In this document: one piece after another, positions 27,013 to 37,108 of the stretch | Layout: each line of letters opens with the position of its first letter | Position numbering within the stretch: the stretch's first letter is position 1 | NCBI GenBank assembly: GCA_027605045.1 | Contig: JAQFWX010000005.1 | Coordinates: 744,001 to 808,000, forward strand | Origin: Phallus indusiatus | Taxonomy: Eukaryota; Basidiomycota; Agaricomycetes; Phallales; Phallaceae | Length of the DNA: 64,000 nt | Reading direction: 5' to 3' | Made by a program: the position numbers and the translations under genes | The notes under the pieces: model-generated | The model's database searches: none | What the model saw: the letters and a program-made list of their open reading frames with translations, nothing else | Told to the model about the DNA's origin: nothing

Positions 27013-27112
27013 TGGTCGGCTTATGGTTCATATAGGCACCGCCTTTTCTTGAGGTAAGGCAAAACATTGTGAAGCATGCGTTCAACTCTTTTGTTCTTGA
27101 TGAAAATCAGGG

Positions 27113-27136
27113 TAAACCCCAAACCCTAAACCTTAG
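27113..27136. repeat. Short telomere-like tract (CCCTAAA type)
   Basis: The stretch reads taaaccccaaaccctaaacc, three imperfect units of the telomeric CCCTAA(A) kind, just beyond the 3' end of GH43 copy 2. The paralogous position in unit 1 (near 24475) lacks it. It could be a chance C/A-rich run; too short to prove a telomeric origin. Confidence 0.35.
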
Positions 27137-27217
27137 GCACATATGTACATCTCACGGTATCACCCTAACGGTAGTTACTGACACCCTTATGTAAACCAAC
27201 CTCAGCCTCGACGTAAT

Positions 27218-28931
27218 TTACTGTACCAGCGCTTCTACTACAGGCCAGCCGGTCGAAAAGTTAAGGCTGTTCAAGCCGAGCTAAAGAAAATGAGTACATA
27301 AAATAACTGCTCGATATTAGCAATGACTAACGAAGCTTCCTGTAGGTGTATAGTAATCTAATACAACACGGAGACCGTGACGGTATATGTATGAGTAACA
27401 CACGAAACAAGGATTCGCCTGTATTACTCACGGTAGACCAAAATGATGTCATTTCTATCTTTGAAAATTGACTGTCCACCGGGTCCGATGATCTAACGAA
27501 ATGTGAGTATCTCTGACAACCAGCACGAAGCAGTTTGTACTACCGAACCATGGCTACCAAGGACCAGAGAACCTTGATCAAAAGGGTGTGTAAATTCTCA
27601 TATCATGCTAAATAATATACAGAGAGTTCACCTCCTCCATTCAAAGCGTCGACCCCATCCTGATCAACAAACGGCCCGGAAGCTCTAAAACATCACAACC
27701 ATCATGGTGCTGATCAGCGAGCGACCGCCGACCATTAAAGGATGAGCATGACAAGTGCTACGTACGACGTTGATCGAACGACACGAATATTATACGTACT
27801 ATTCACACCCTCGCAACACTGATCCCAGGACGTGAAGAGATAATAAAACTCTCCATGATACAGGTACGACGCCTCAATTGCGCCATTATCTGCTGTTCGT
27901 TCCGCCAAAGACGTTATAGATGGTTTTGCGAAAAAGCCATCATTCGGAATCAATGTCGCCCTAAAAAAATAACATTGACATTCAATACTTTCCCTACTCA
28001 ATTTGTCAAGAACAGGTACTGTTTAATTCCAGTCCAAAAAGAACCAAAGGTGAGACGCCAATCATCTTGATCATCTGATATCGTTATTAATTCACAAAAC
28101 ATACGAATTAAGTCACTTGTGAGTCCTACCTATGAAAAGGCTCGAGGATTTACGTTTGTGAGCTGTTCTCTTGTATTAGAAAATTACCTTACTTGGGATC
28201 AATGGCCTGCCAACAGTGTGTCTATAATCTCCGTCGAAATGGAAGGCAATGAAAACTTACGTTATAATTATCCATAACTGAACTTGAAGTCACCAACCCT
28301 TCATTAGACCAACTTCCTACATGACACAAAATTACAATTACTTCATGATACTCGTTCAATGAACTCATTAACATACCAGGAAGACCCGTTTTTGATTTCG
28401 CCAGGAATATGCCCGAATTCTGGGAGCCGAAAGTCGAGGCCGCATAATAAACCTATGACAATCAGTGAGTAAAATTGTCTTTATTGTCGTACAATTGAAT
28501 TACATACCCAAAATTCGCCATTTATATAGTGACAGTCAGGAGCCCAAATGTTACCGTCGGTCGTAAGTGTGAAGTTGTTCGTCCATACATCTTCGCCGGG
28601 AGCCCACATTGTGCCGATAGAAGTCCACTCTTTTCGATCCTCCGAAGTTATTATTTCAATACCAACACTATTCTTCCATTTAACGTTCCCTAAAACGTAT
28701 AGAGACATTGATTCTCGGGGAATCAGACTTACGATGTCGCTGTCATTGAATAAGCATAAGTACCTCAGAATGTTTAATGCACTCACTGAACAACCAATAC
28801 TTCCCTTTTTCGTCTAAACAGATTGAAGGATCGTGCACTGCTGTTGAACCAGTAACGTTAGCCGGAAGAGGCCAATTCTGCGCATATGCGAGCAGTGCAA
28901 AAGTTGCAAGTAAAAAATATTGGAATTTCAT
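27218..28931 (-). CDS. Secreted GH43 arabinanase-like glycosidase, copy 2
   Basis: Paralogue of copy 1 with start ATG at 28931, signal peptide MKFQYFLLATFALLAYAQ and stop TAA at 27218. It keeps the complete first blade: AVHDPSICLDEKGKYWLF, with the catalytic base Asp. Then follow VGIEIITSEDRKEWTSIG, MWAPGEDVWTNNF, IWAPDCHYINGEFWV, the AIDP block near 28195-28205 and ADNGAIEASYLYHGEFYYLF with the acid Glu. The residue after EA is Ser where copy 1 and most relatives have Pro (EAP). The C-terminus ends in VEALVQ. The splice structure right after WLF is ambiguous: one long intron or a 7-base microexon both give open frames. It is probably secreted and acts on plant cell-wall arabinan. Confidence 0.8.
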
Positions 28932-30074
28932 TTGTGAGAGGAGACACGGAACTTGGCTTTTTCCCTTGAAACATTATATGTTATTTAGTGGCGCTTTGGT
29001 TTCAATATAAGCCGACATCTGGACTACCTGAGTCCGGAGTAACCTGACACGGTCAGTTCAGAGCCAAGATTGGACGTCAAGAGTACAGCTGGTCTCTAAA
29101 CGCCACTTTTGTGCGCCCAATAATAAGGTAACAAGCAATACAAAGAAGAGAAGGGTTCGTGGCTCCCGAGAGAAGTGCCCTCGCCACTTGCTAAGTCGAA
29201 TTGGGGGCAACCTCATGTGATCAATTAACTACAACCTCAGGTCTTAAGCTCACAAATTCACTTATATTATTGATTTAGTGGAAAAGCAGACGGTCGCCTG
29301 TAATTATAAAATGAAATTGCAATTTATGGTATAAGTTACAGAATCGAAAAAGGTGCAAGTATTAACACTTGTAGGCCACTAAATTGTTCTTTGTCAAGCC
29401 TACGGGAATCCAAGAAGAGTTGCATATATATGTTGTTATATGCATTCCTTCCGGGCGGTCCGGGGAGACACGTCAATATAGCAATGACCACTCTTATTCG
29501 ACCTAGGTATATGCTAGTTTCGTTTGGTCATGATCACGATCTTCTCGGAGGTTTCTTTATGAGGTTTTGTGGGAAACCATATAATTAAAGATACAGTAAC
29601 TGCTTCGCTTTGATTTGCGATCCTTTCATCCAAGACTGTTCGTTGAGTGAATCACGACACGACGCGCTGAAGCGCGCTATGAGCTAAAAGTGAAAAGAGA
29701 AGTTTTTTAGGAGAGTAAAAATACGGTGAAAATGTGTATTCTAGAGTAAGCTAGGAGTACGAGAGTAAATGTCTGTCTGGGCATAATCGCCCAAGTTCGG
29801 AACTCCGGGTGTTTCCGAGTTCGTCAGCGTTCTGAGGGCGAGATGAACCCTTCCGGTGCCATTCCATGACACCGCTGCCAAGAGCCTCCAAGAGCTCGTC
29901 CCGGCTAATCTTCTCCAATCTTCTCATATTCCCAATTTATGAACGTGAAGCTCGTGGATCAGCTTGAGGCTATGTTCATCAAAGTTGTCGGTTGCCGGTC
30001 CAAAAACCCCCGCGGCTCCGGCGGCGGCGCCAGCTTTGCTGTAGAGGCTAGACTACACTGGCACACCTCAACAC
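28932..30074. other. Intergenic region between GH43 copy 2 and the phosphatase gene
   Basis: The left half is the duplicated GH43 upstream region. The right half (about 29640-30074) is the 5' flank of the phosphatase gene. It carries an upstream ATG frame at 29939-30142 that overlaps the phosphatase start in another frame, and a GC-richer stretch at about 29770-29900. No RNA gene was recognised. Confidence 0.45.
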
Positions 30075-31742
30075 ATGTCAAATCGCAAGCCAAAGTCGTC
30101 GGCGCCGGCTTCGTCTACTACACCTCTGTTATCAAAAGATGACAAAAAACGAGGTGCAGTTTCTACGAAAGCCACTCGTGCGACTCCACGTCGAACGACT
30201 TGTTTTCGTGTAGCCGGTCTGCTTGTTCTTCTGGCTTTGGCCTATTTCGTCTTCGTTCGCCGGCAGACACCACGTAGGACGAAAGCACCTGCCGAGGGTG
30301 ATGCAGAGGATGGATATACGCTTCGTATCGTTGCTGTGGGCGATCTCCACAGTGACATTGACAACACCTTGACTGTCCTTCGGAATAGCCGCGTAATTGA
30401 CAAGAATGACGATTGGACAGGGGAAATAGATTACTTTGTCCAGACGGGAGATATCGTTGATAGGTAGGATTGGCTCTCTTGATTAGGTTTGCCTCTCGTC
30501 CTTGAACGCTATATAATTACAGGGGAGACGACACGCTGAAGATTTACCGTTTGATGGAGAAGCTACGAGTGCAATCCAGACAAGCCGGCGGAAATGTATT
30601 CACACATTTGGGAAATCACGAATATATGAATGTTTTGAGTAAGTCTAGGCTTTCCCTGACGTTCCATTTTTGTTCATATTTTGCCCATTAGGTGATTGGA
30701 GGTAAAGAAGCCCTTTGTCCACGCATAGCATTCAAGAAAACGTGTTTTGAGCTCAAAGATTCAACCTTCAGATACGTCTATCCTTCTGAGATAGAAACAT
30801 TTGGCGGTGTCGAGAAGCGTCAACACGCTCTTGGCGCAGATGGCTTTCCCGGAGCAGCATGGGCCGCAAACTACACATCCGTCTCTCGCATTCCTCTCCA
30901 CCCTGTCTCGGGCGCTCCAAACGAAGACTACCACCCCGGCAATACGTCGCCTCTCTCCCATGCAGCCTATACATTCATGCATGGTGGCTTATCACCACGC
31001 ATTGCACAGCTGTATGGCACTCCGTATCCATCCACGTTGAATAAGATTGGTGCTTCTCTCCTCAGGCGCTGTCAGACTCGGACTCCACCTCCCCCTCCTC
31101 ATCCGCCCGCACCGTATCAAGGGTTGCCCCCCGATTCACCCCAAAACGAACATGATTTTTATGGTGGTGATGGTCCCGTTTGGTACAGAGGTTGGGCGGA
31201 GGGTCCCGATCATGTTGTTTGTGCGAGTATTGATAAAGTGCTGAATCACATTGGTGTCAAAAGGATGATTATAGGTCATACACCGAATTTCGAGGTTAGT
31301 TTGATCTTCGATACACTAAAGATATCCTCTTATGAATATCTTTTACAGAAAATAGTTTCTAGATGCAATGGCAAAATCATCATAATTGATACAGGTAACC
31401 ATTTTGCCCTTGTGCTGTGTTGCTTGGTTCACATCATTCATGATAGGCATCTCACGAGCGTACAGCGGTGCGCTATCAGCATTATCAATAACCTACACCC
31501 TTACACCTATATCTTCCTCGCATTTAATGGAGGCATCCGTCTCAGAAGATCAGAACACGGTATTATTAAACGCGACCGAAAACGATAATACTACTGGAAC
31601 CGCGAACCTCACTTTATCTACAACTACTTTAGGAAAACGCATAAGGCAATGGAAGGAACGCGAGCATATTCAAGCATTGTATTATCTAAATAAACACCAA
31701 GATCTAGTAATAGAAGAAAGGACTATAGCTGGTGATTTCTAG
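30075..31742 (+). CDS. Membrane-anchored calcineurin-like metallophosphoesterase
   Basis: Ser/Thr-type phosphatase of the calcineurin superfamily, closest in layout to Shewanella-like phosphatases. Start ATG at 30075. A hydrophilic, basic N-terminus is followed by one membrane helix (CFRVAGLLVLLALAYFVFV, residues about 45-63), predicting a type II membrane protein. Metal-binding motifs are in order: VAVGDLHSDIDNT, QTGDIVDRG, HLGNHEYMN, HGGLSP and IGHTPN. The link between GNHEYMN and the body is SDWRYVYPSEIETFGG, which is produced only if a 10-base microexon at 30692-30701 is included. After the GHTPN motif, KIIIIDTG leads into the last exon (ISRAYSGALSALSI) and a long hydrophilic tail ending TIAGDF with TAG at 31740-31742. 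The active site looks complete; substrates are unknown. Confidence 0.88.
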
Positions 31743-32068
31743 AATATATATTTTGCATAATGTTGTCATGTAAAATTTGAGCCTCGAGGACATGCAACCC
31801 AATCGCAACCCCGGCCCGAAGTAGACTGGTCACGCGAAGTCACATACCTACGAACCCCCACTAACAGACTGTACATATACTGACAATTCAAACTTGAGGA
31901 GAAAATTCAACTTTAACTCGGAACGACACTTCTCTTGGGCGATATGAAAGTTCTTTTTAATTTTATTCACATGATAATAATCAGCAGAGATGGCATCCGA
32001 TCGCGATCACGTGGAGTTTTAATCTTCCAATTCCCAGCTATTTCACCCTGTCTTTTCCCTTTACACTC

Positions 32069-33767
32069 ATGTCTTTACCTCCAACTCAGAAGGTTGTACG
32101 TCTTTATCCACCGGGACATGATATCAGAGTTGAGTTAGCACCAACACCCAAGTTTGTGGCTTTTTCTCTTTATGATTTATCCTGCCACTAAGAGAAGATT
32201 TTAAGAATTGAGGATCCGGACGATGCTATTGTTCGAGTTATCGTACGTTTTCATGTCCCTCGATATTCACTTGGGCTTTCATTTGACGGTATGACAAGAT
32301 AGCTGGTTTGTGTGGAAGTGATTTGCACGCATATCGAGAGCATGAAAAATTCGCGAATCCGTATATAATTCAACTATATAATTCGATATGAGATATACTA
32401 ATCAATTCACTTGTAGCTTCATTTGTGGGCACGAATTTGCAGGGGAATTAGTCGCGCTGGGAGAGAGCTACTCGAAGAAGGCCATTGAGCAGGGACGACC
32501 TCCCTTATATGCGACCTTGAAAGTTGGAGACAAAGTCGTTTCCCCTTTTACGTCGTCTTGTTCAGAATGCTAGTATGTCAAAAACGCGATATTTGCATTT
32601 TTCACATGTTGATGTGTTCTTTCAATGATCATAGTTTCTGTCGCTTGGGTTTTACTGGCCGCTGCAAGAAATGCTTGCTATTTGGTTCGCAATTGCTATC
32701 TGGTGGTCAAGCGCAATACGTGCGTGTACCTCGAGCCGGAGGAACTTTATTCAAAATACCACCACATCACGTCACGTCCAAAGAAGGAATCTCACAATGG
32801 AATAGTATTTCCAATGCTTCTCTGGTTTTAATGGCAGATATTCTTCCTACCGGTTTATTCGCTGCCACACAAGTTTTACAACACCCAAATATCCTTCCCG
32901 TTTTTACATCTCAGCCATTCCCGGTGTCGCTTTATGAAGGAAATCAAGATGTGGCTGTGGGAGCGAATATTATTCCGCTCACCGATGTCGACAAACGCTT
33001 GACAATTGCCGTCATCGGTCTTGGTCCAGTTGGACTGGTGAGTTGATTTTTTCTTGTCCTTTAGAGCCTTATTAATGACTAAACAGTGCGCTATTGTAAG
33101 CTTATTGGACCAGCTAGAAGCCAAAGGATCACAGAATGCTCGGATCGTCGCAATCGATTTAATTGAAAGTAGAAGGACTAAAGCTGCCAAAATCGTGGAG
33201 AAAATTGGGGGAGTCCCTAATAATGGGGTCTTTAAAACTGCTACCATCGAGGACTCCAAAAATATTGTTGCTGAATGGACTGATGGACTTGGTGTCAATG
33301 CTGCTATCGAGGTAAGGCTATTTACATAAAGGATTTGAAAGCAAAACGGACAAGTAGCACTAATTGGTTATTAGATTGTGGGTCATAATGATGCATTGAA
33401 ACTCGCTTTTGAACTCATTCGACCATTTGGTGTCATAACTTCAGTCGGCAAGTATATTTTTTTAATAATAATAAAAAGGCAAAAATTTAAATTTATTTCT
33501 CCAGGGGTTCATCGGGACACTGAAGTGCCACTCAAAGGACAGGCTTTGTACAATAAAAATGCGTCGTTAATTTTCGGACGTTGTCCAGTTAGGACAATGT
33601 TTCCTTTCGCACTGGAGATCTTGCTTAAACGGCAGGACGTGTTTGGGGATGTAGGTCAAGAGACTAGTCTTATTGACCGCGTTGTAAGTATAGACGACGC
33701 AACGGGCAGTTATGATAAATTTGACAAGGGCATATGTGGTAAAGTTTTGTTTGATCCTTGGAACTAG
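32069..33767 (+). CDS. Zinc-dependent medium-chain alcohol dehydrogenase
   Basis: NAD(P)-dependent oxidoreductase of the zinc alcohol dehydrogenase family; the substrate cannot be told. Start ATG at 32069 (MSLPPTQKVVRLYPPGHDI). Exons then give ILRIEDPDDAIVRVI, IAGLCGSDLHAYREHEKF and ANPFICGHEFAGELVALGE, supplying the catalytic zinc ligands Cys and His/Glu. The structural zinc loop reads CSECYFCRLGFTGRCKKC, with the second Cys pair completed only after splicing at about 32575-32634. The Rossmann part shows LTIAVIGLGPVGL, RIVAIDLIESRRTKAAKI, DGLGVNAAIE, IVGHNDALKLAFELIRPFGV and VHRDTEVPLKG. The end is KGICGKVLFDPWN with stop at 33767. Long hydrophilic insertion between the zinc loop and the nucleotide-binding fold is normal for fungal members. 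Confidence 0.9.
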
Positions 33768-33990
33768 GAGATGTATGATACGGCGATAAAATTGTATTAC
33801 TTTGTTCATACAAATAGCACACTTTGCGATTCCATCGCCTGGGAGGTGTCTGTATGGCATTGTGACCATATGCTACGGTGCCAAACCCCTATTTATCGGA
33901 CCAAGCCCAGCTAGAGTGTATGAGCTATTACGTATCGAGGCCTGGCGTCGGCACGTCCAGTTTTCACCGGAATTGAGGTTCTAACCTTCC

Positions 33991-34917
33991 ATGGCTACCA
34001 GCAGAACCTGGCGTACTCTTTCCGCCTTCAAACCCTTCGCGCGACGGTGGACACCTGTAACTTTTGGGAACGGAAGACCAAGTGCAGTTACGCCAAAGCT
34101 TTGTCTCACAACATGGAACATTGATGCGTTCTCCCCGCGGCCCGTCTCACGAGCCAAGTTGATCCTCGACCGTATCCTCGAGGGGCCCAAACCTCCTGAT
34201 ATCATTTTTCTCCAAGAAGTGACGACAGAGGTCCGCGCCTTTCTTCTGCGCGATGGGAGAGTGCGTAGTGACTTCCTGGTGACCGACGCCGAAGACGAAA
34301 AGTCATTTGAGAAAGTGCCCTTTGCGACTATGACATTGCTTTCTAGAGCACGTTTTGCCGATTCGCAAGAGGAAAAAAATGAAAAGGAAGGAGAGGAAAA
34401 ATCGACGACTGGATGTGTTTTCCGTGTGGCACTTCCGAGCAAGTACGGGAGGGATGGGCTTTGTGTGGACATTGTCGCCTCAACCGCGCCGAAGACGGTG
34501 TTTTGTCTCATCAATGTGCATCTCGACTCGCTCTGGGATACATTGTCTTATCGGACTCAGCAGATGAAAATATTAGCGGACATTCTGCGAGAGCCGGGAT
34601 GCGGTGGAGGTATCATTGCGGGGGACTTTAACGCCATTAGCCGCGAGGATAGTGAGCTCGTCGACAAGAACGGACTTGTGGATGCGTGGGTCGCGTTGCA
34701 TGGAGATCAGGCTGCTGGACCTACATGGGGCGTCGGAATGGAGCTGCGGAAGGGACCAAGTCCAGGCAGATTAGACAAGGTTGCGATGGTAGGCTCAAAG
34801 CCCGAGGAAATAGAAATTCTACGGCCTGGACTTATTGAGATACCCAGACCAGGCATGGAATCTGCAGAAATCCTTTGGAGTGATCATTGCGGGTTGAAAT
34901 GTGTCTTTACCATTTGA
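33991..34917 (+). CDS. TDP2-like endonuclease/exonuclease/phosphatase-family protein
   Basis: Intronless gene of 308 codons, unusual here because neighbours have many introns. The start ATG at 33991 has a good context (ttccatggc). It carries the metal-dependent phosphodiesterase motifs in the tyrosyl-DNA phosphodiesterase 2 arrangement: LTTWNIDAFSPRP, DIIFLQEVTTEVRAFL, FCLINVHLDSLWDTLSYR, IIAGDFNAI and ILWSDHCGLKCVF. Animal TDP2 removes 5'-tyrosyl adducts left by trapped topoisomerase II; I infer a similar DNA-repair or related phosphodiesterase role. An acidic insertion (EEKNEKEGEEK) lies at about residues 127-137. It could also be a general EEP nuclease, as no further domain is present. Confidence 0.85.
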   Translation: MATSRTWRTLSAFKPFARRWTPVTFGNGRPSAVTPKLCLTTWNIDAFSPRPVSRAKLILDRILEGPKPPDIIFLQEVTTEVRAFLLRDGRVRSDFLVTDAEDEKSFEKVPFATMTLLSRARFADSQEEKNEKEGEEKSTTGCVFRVALPSKYGRDGLCVDIVASTAPKTVFCLINVHLDSLWDTLSYRTQQMKILADILREPGCGGGIIAGDFNAISREDSELVDKNGLVDAWVALHGDQAAGPTWGVGMELRKGPSPGRLDKVAMVGSKPEEIEILRPGLIEIPRPGMESAEILWSDHCGLKCVFTI

Positions 34918-35169
34918 AGCTTGAAGACCATTCGAGGGAATGTTTCGTAAGATTATCATCCGACTTTTCCTAATCTTGTTGCGCAACACCATGTACAAAT
35001 CGAACCATGTATACTTTGACACGATTATTTTATTTGTTTTCGCCAATATGAATGGGACGGCTAATTGATACTATGATTTTGGCACCGTGACGTTCCCACG
35101 CGTCAAAGATTCTTAAAAATTTTTTGCATGGTACGATTCATCGTCGTCCCACCGTGAAAAAAAACAGGA

Positions 35170-35179
35170 TATATATATA
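35170..35179 (+). promoter_or_regulatory. TATA box of the ERG6 gene
   Basis: A clean run tatatatata lies about 75 bases upstream of the 5'-UTR intron and is followed by a pyrimidine-rich transcribed leader (ttctttttctc). Spacing and context fit a core promoter. Confidence 0.5.
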
Positions 35180-35252
35180 GTACTCAGAAAGATACACTCG
35201 ACTTTCTTTTTCTCAATTCAGTCACTCGTTCGTTCTTCCCACTTTTTTGAAG

Positions 35253-35418
35253 GTGAGTCCTTTCTATTCCTAGTCGTTTCCTCAAAGGATGCAAAATTTT
35301 CTGCAATGAGCATGACGTGCTTTGCACACTGTATGTGCTCCTTCAAGGAGTCCATTCAAGTCACTGATTCAAACTTCTTCATCATCTCAATGTCCGTATT
35401 CTAATTTTTGCTTTGCAG
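35253..35418 (+). promoter_or_regulatory. 5'-UTR intron of ERG6
   Basis: The donor gaag|gtgagt at 35253 and acceptor tttgcag ending at 35418 define a 166-base intron that lies entirely in the leader. The start codon ATG begins at the first base after the acceptor. Confidence 0.75.
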
Positions 35419-36771
35419 ATGTCATCAGAGGCTACCGCAGACGGTCGGGTTGGTTCCCGCATTCAAAACTATCGAGGCTTCTGGGACGAAAAAGACTTGA
35501 GCAAGGACAAGAGCGTCGATTCACGTGTCGAAAACTACACAGAGGTCATTAATGGTAAAATTGAAGCTTTCTCAGTAGTCTCATTACTCTTTTCCTCACC
35601 CGCAACGTCTTTAGGTTATTATGATGGCGCAACTGAACTCTACGAATGGGGCTGGGCAGCCTGTTTCCATTTCTCTCGTATATACAAGGGCGAATCTTTC
35701 TACCAATCAGTAATTATTCATCCGTTATTTCATGGTAGCCGTTCTCATATCCTTTTACAGATTGCCCGTCACGAACACTACCTAGCAAACCAAATGAACA
35801 TCAAGGCGGGCATGAGAGTTTTGGACGTTGGTTGCGGTGTGGGTGGCCCTGCCCGTGAAATTGCCCACTTTACGGATGCCCACATTACCGGTGTTAACAA
35901 CAACGATTTCCAACTCGGACGAGCCCGAAAATATACGCTCAAAGCTGGTCTTCAAGATCGCGTCAAATTTGTCAAAGGCGATTTCATGAAGTTAGCTGAG
36001 CAATTCGGAGAGAATAGTTTCGATGCTGGTAAATGAGTTTATCGTTCTTTGAGGTTCCCTTTTCTGAAGCGTTCAACGATGTGACCTTCAGTTTATGCCA
36101 TTGAAGCAACTGTTCACGCTCCTTCCTTCGAAGATGTCTATTCCGAAATCAAGAAAGTATTGAAACCCGGAGGTATCGTGAGTGTGATTCCGCCTTTTCA
36201 ATTAGTTACATATTTTTCACCTCGCTCTTCCCGTAGTTCGGTGTTTACGAGTGGTGCATGACCGACGACTGGGACCCCTTCAACCCAGAGCACAAGGAAA
36301 TCGCTCACCGCATTGAACTAGGAAACGGCATTCCTCAAATGCGAAGCGTCTCAACCGCTTTGCAAGCCGTCAAGAACGTCGGTTTTGAGCTTCTTCACCA
36401 CGAAGATCTTGCGGCCCGAGATGACAAAATCAGATGGTACTACCCTCTAGAAGGCGATCTCACAATGGCACAAACGTGGTCAGATCTCTGGGTTTGTCTC
36501 CGCACTACCAAACTTGGTATTATGGTTTCCATGTCCATTGTATGGATAATGGAAACATTGGGTATTGCTCCAAAGGGCACCCATCAAGTCGCCCTTGCAT
36601 TGATTATCGCACTAGAATCGTTAGTCGAAGGAGGGCAAAAGAAGGTCAGAAGCTTTCCGTAACGGCATGCGAAATTATCCAAACTGATGGTGTCTTTTTT
36701 TACAGCTGTTCACACCCATGTTGCTGATGATTGCACGAAAACCAGAACAAGAACCAGCACAAGAGTCCTGA
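35419..36771 (+). CDS. ERG6: Sterol 24-C-methyltransferase (ERG6)
   Basis: Adds the C24 methyl group of ergosterol with S-adenosylmethionine, at the endoplasmic reticulum or lipid droplets. The first coding base follows a leader intron. Exons give [52 protein letters not shown] and [13 protein letters not shown]. The SAM-binding motif is [19 protein letters not shown], followed by [65 protein letters not shown] and [20 protein letters not shown]. The C-terminal sterol-methyltransferase part contains [18 protein letters not shown] and ends with a short exon reading [17 protein letters not shown] and TGA at 36771. The motif set is complete. Its presence confirms an ergosterol-making fungus. Confidence 0.96.
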
Positions 36772-37108
36772 GCCCGTTTTTCGTTCTGCGTCTTTTTTTT
36801 TCGTATTCTATACCCCGTATTTAATTTGGATAGATTTCCGCATTTGTAATGTAGTTCCCTATATTCTCACCCAAAAACGAAATCAATGCCTTCCATGTTC
36901 TTGGAGTGTTAGTGAAGAAGCTCGCGTATTTTTGCCAGCAGCGTCATGGGGCGAGTCTTATGACTGTTTAAAATTCTATTCCGAGACACGAACGAGTGGA
37001 TTTCCCTAGCGATCCCACCAGTACATTTTCTGACGTATTGTCTACCAGAAGAAAACAGCATATATAGAGTACGAAAACAGGCTAGTTCTACATCTCGAAG
37101 TTTGTGCA
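36772..37108. other. Intergenic region between ERG6 and the tannase gene
   Basis: ERG6 3' flank and tannase-gene promoter. A TATA-like tatatagag lies near 37060-37068, about 45 bases before the tannase start codon. No gene was seen. Confidence 0.45.

Larger units (their letters stand above)
27013..29620. repeat. Tandem duplication, unit 2 (GH43 copy 2)
   Basis: Head-to-tail copy of 24339-27012 carrying the second GH43 gene and its upstream region. The right boundary is blurred: recognisable similarity fades after about 29620, although a short block matching the junction reappears near 29938. Confidence 0.7.

Noticed and set aside
29770..29900. GC-richer stretch with cccaagttcggaactccgg, considered as a 5S rRNA or tRNA
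   Set aside because: No internal promoter boxes, no cloverleaf and no match to conserved 5S blocks that I could see.
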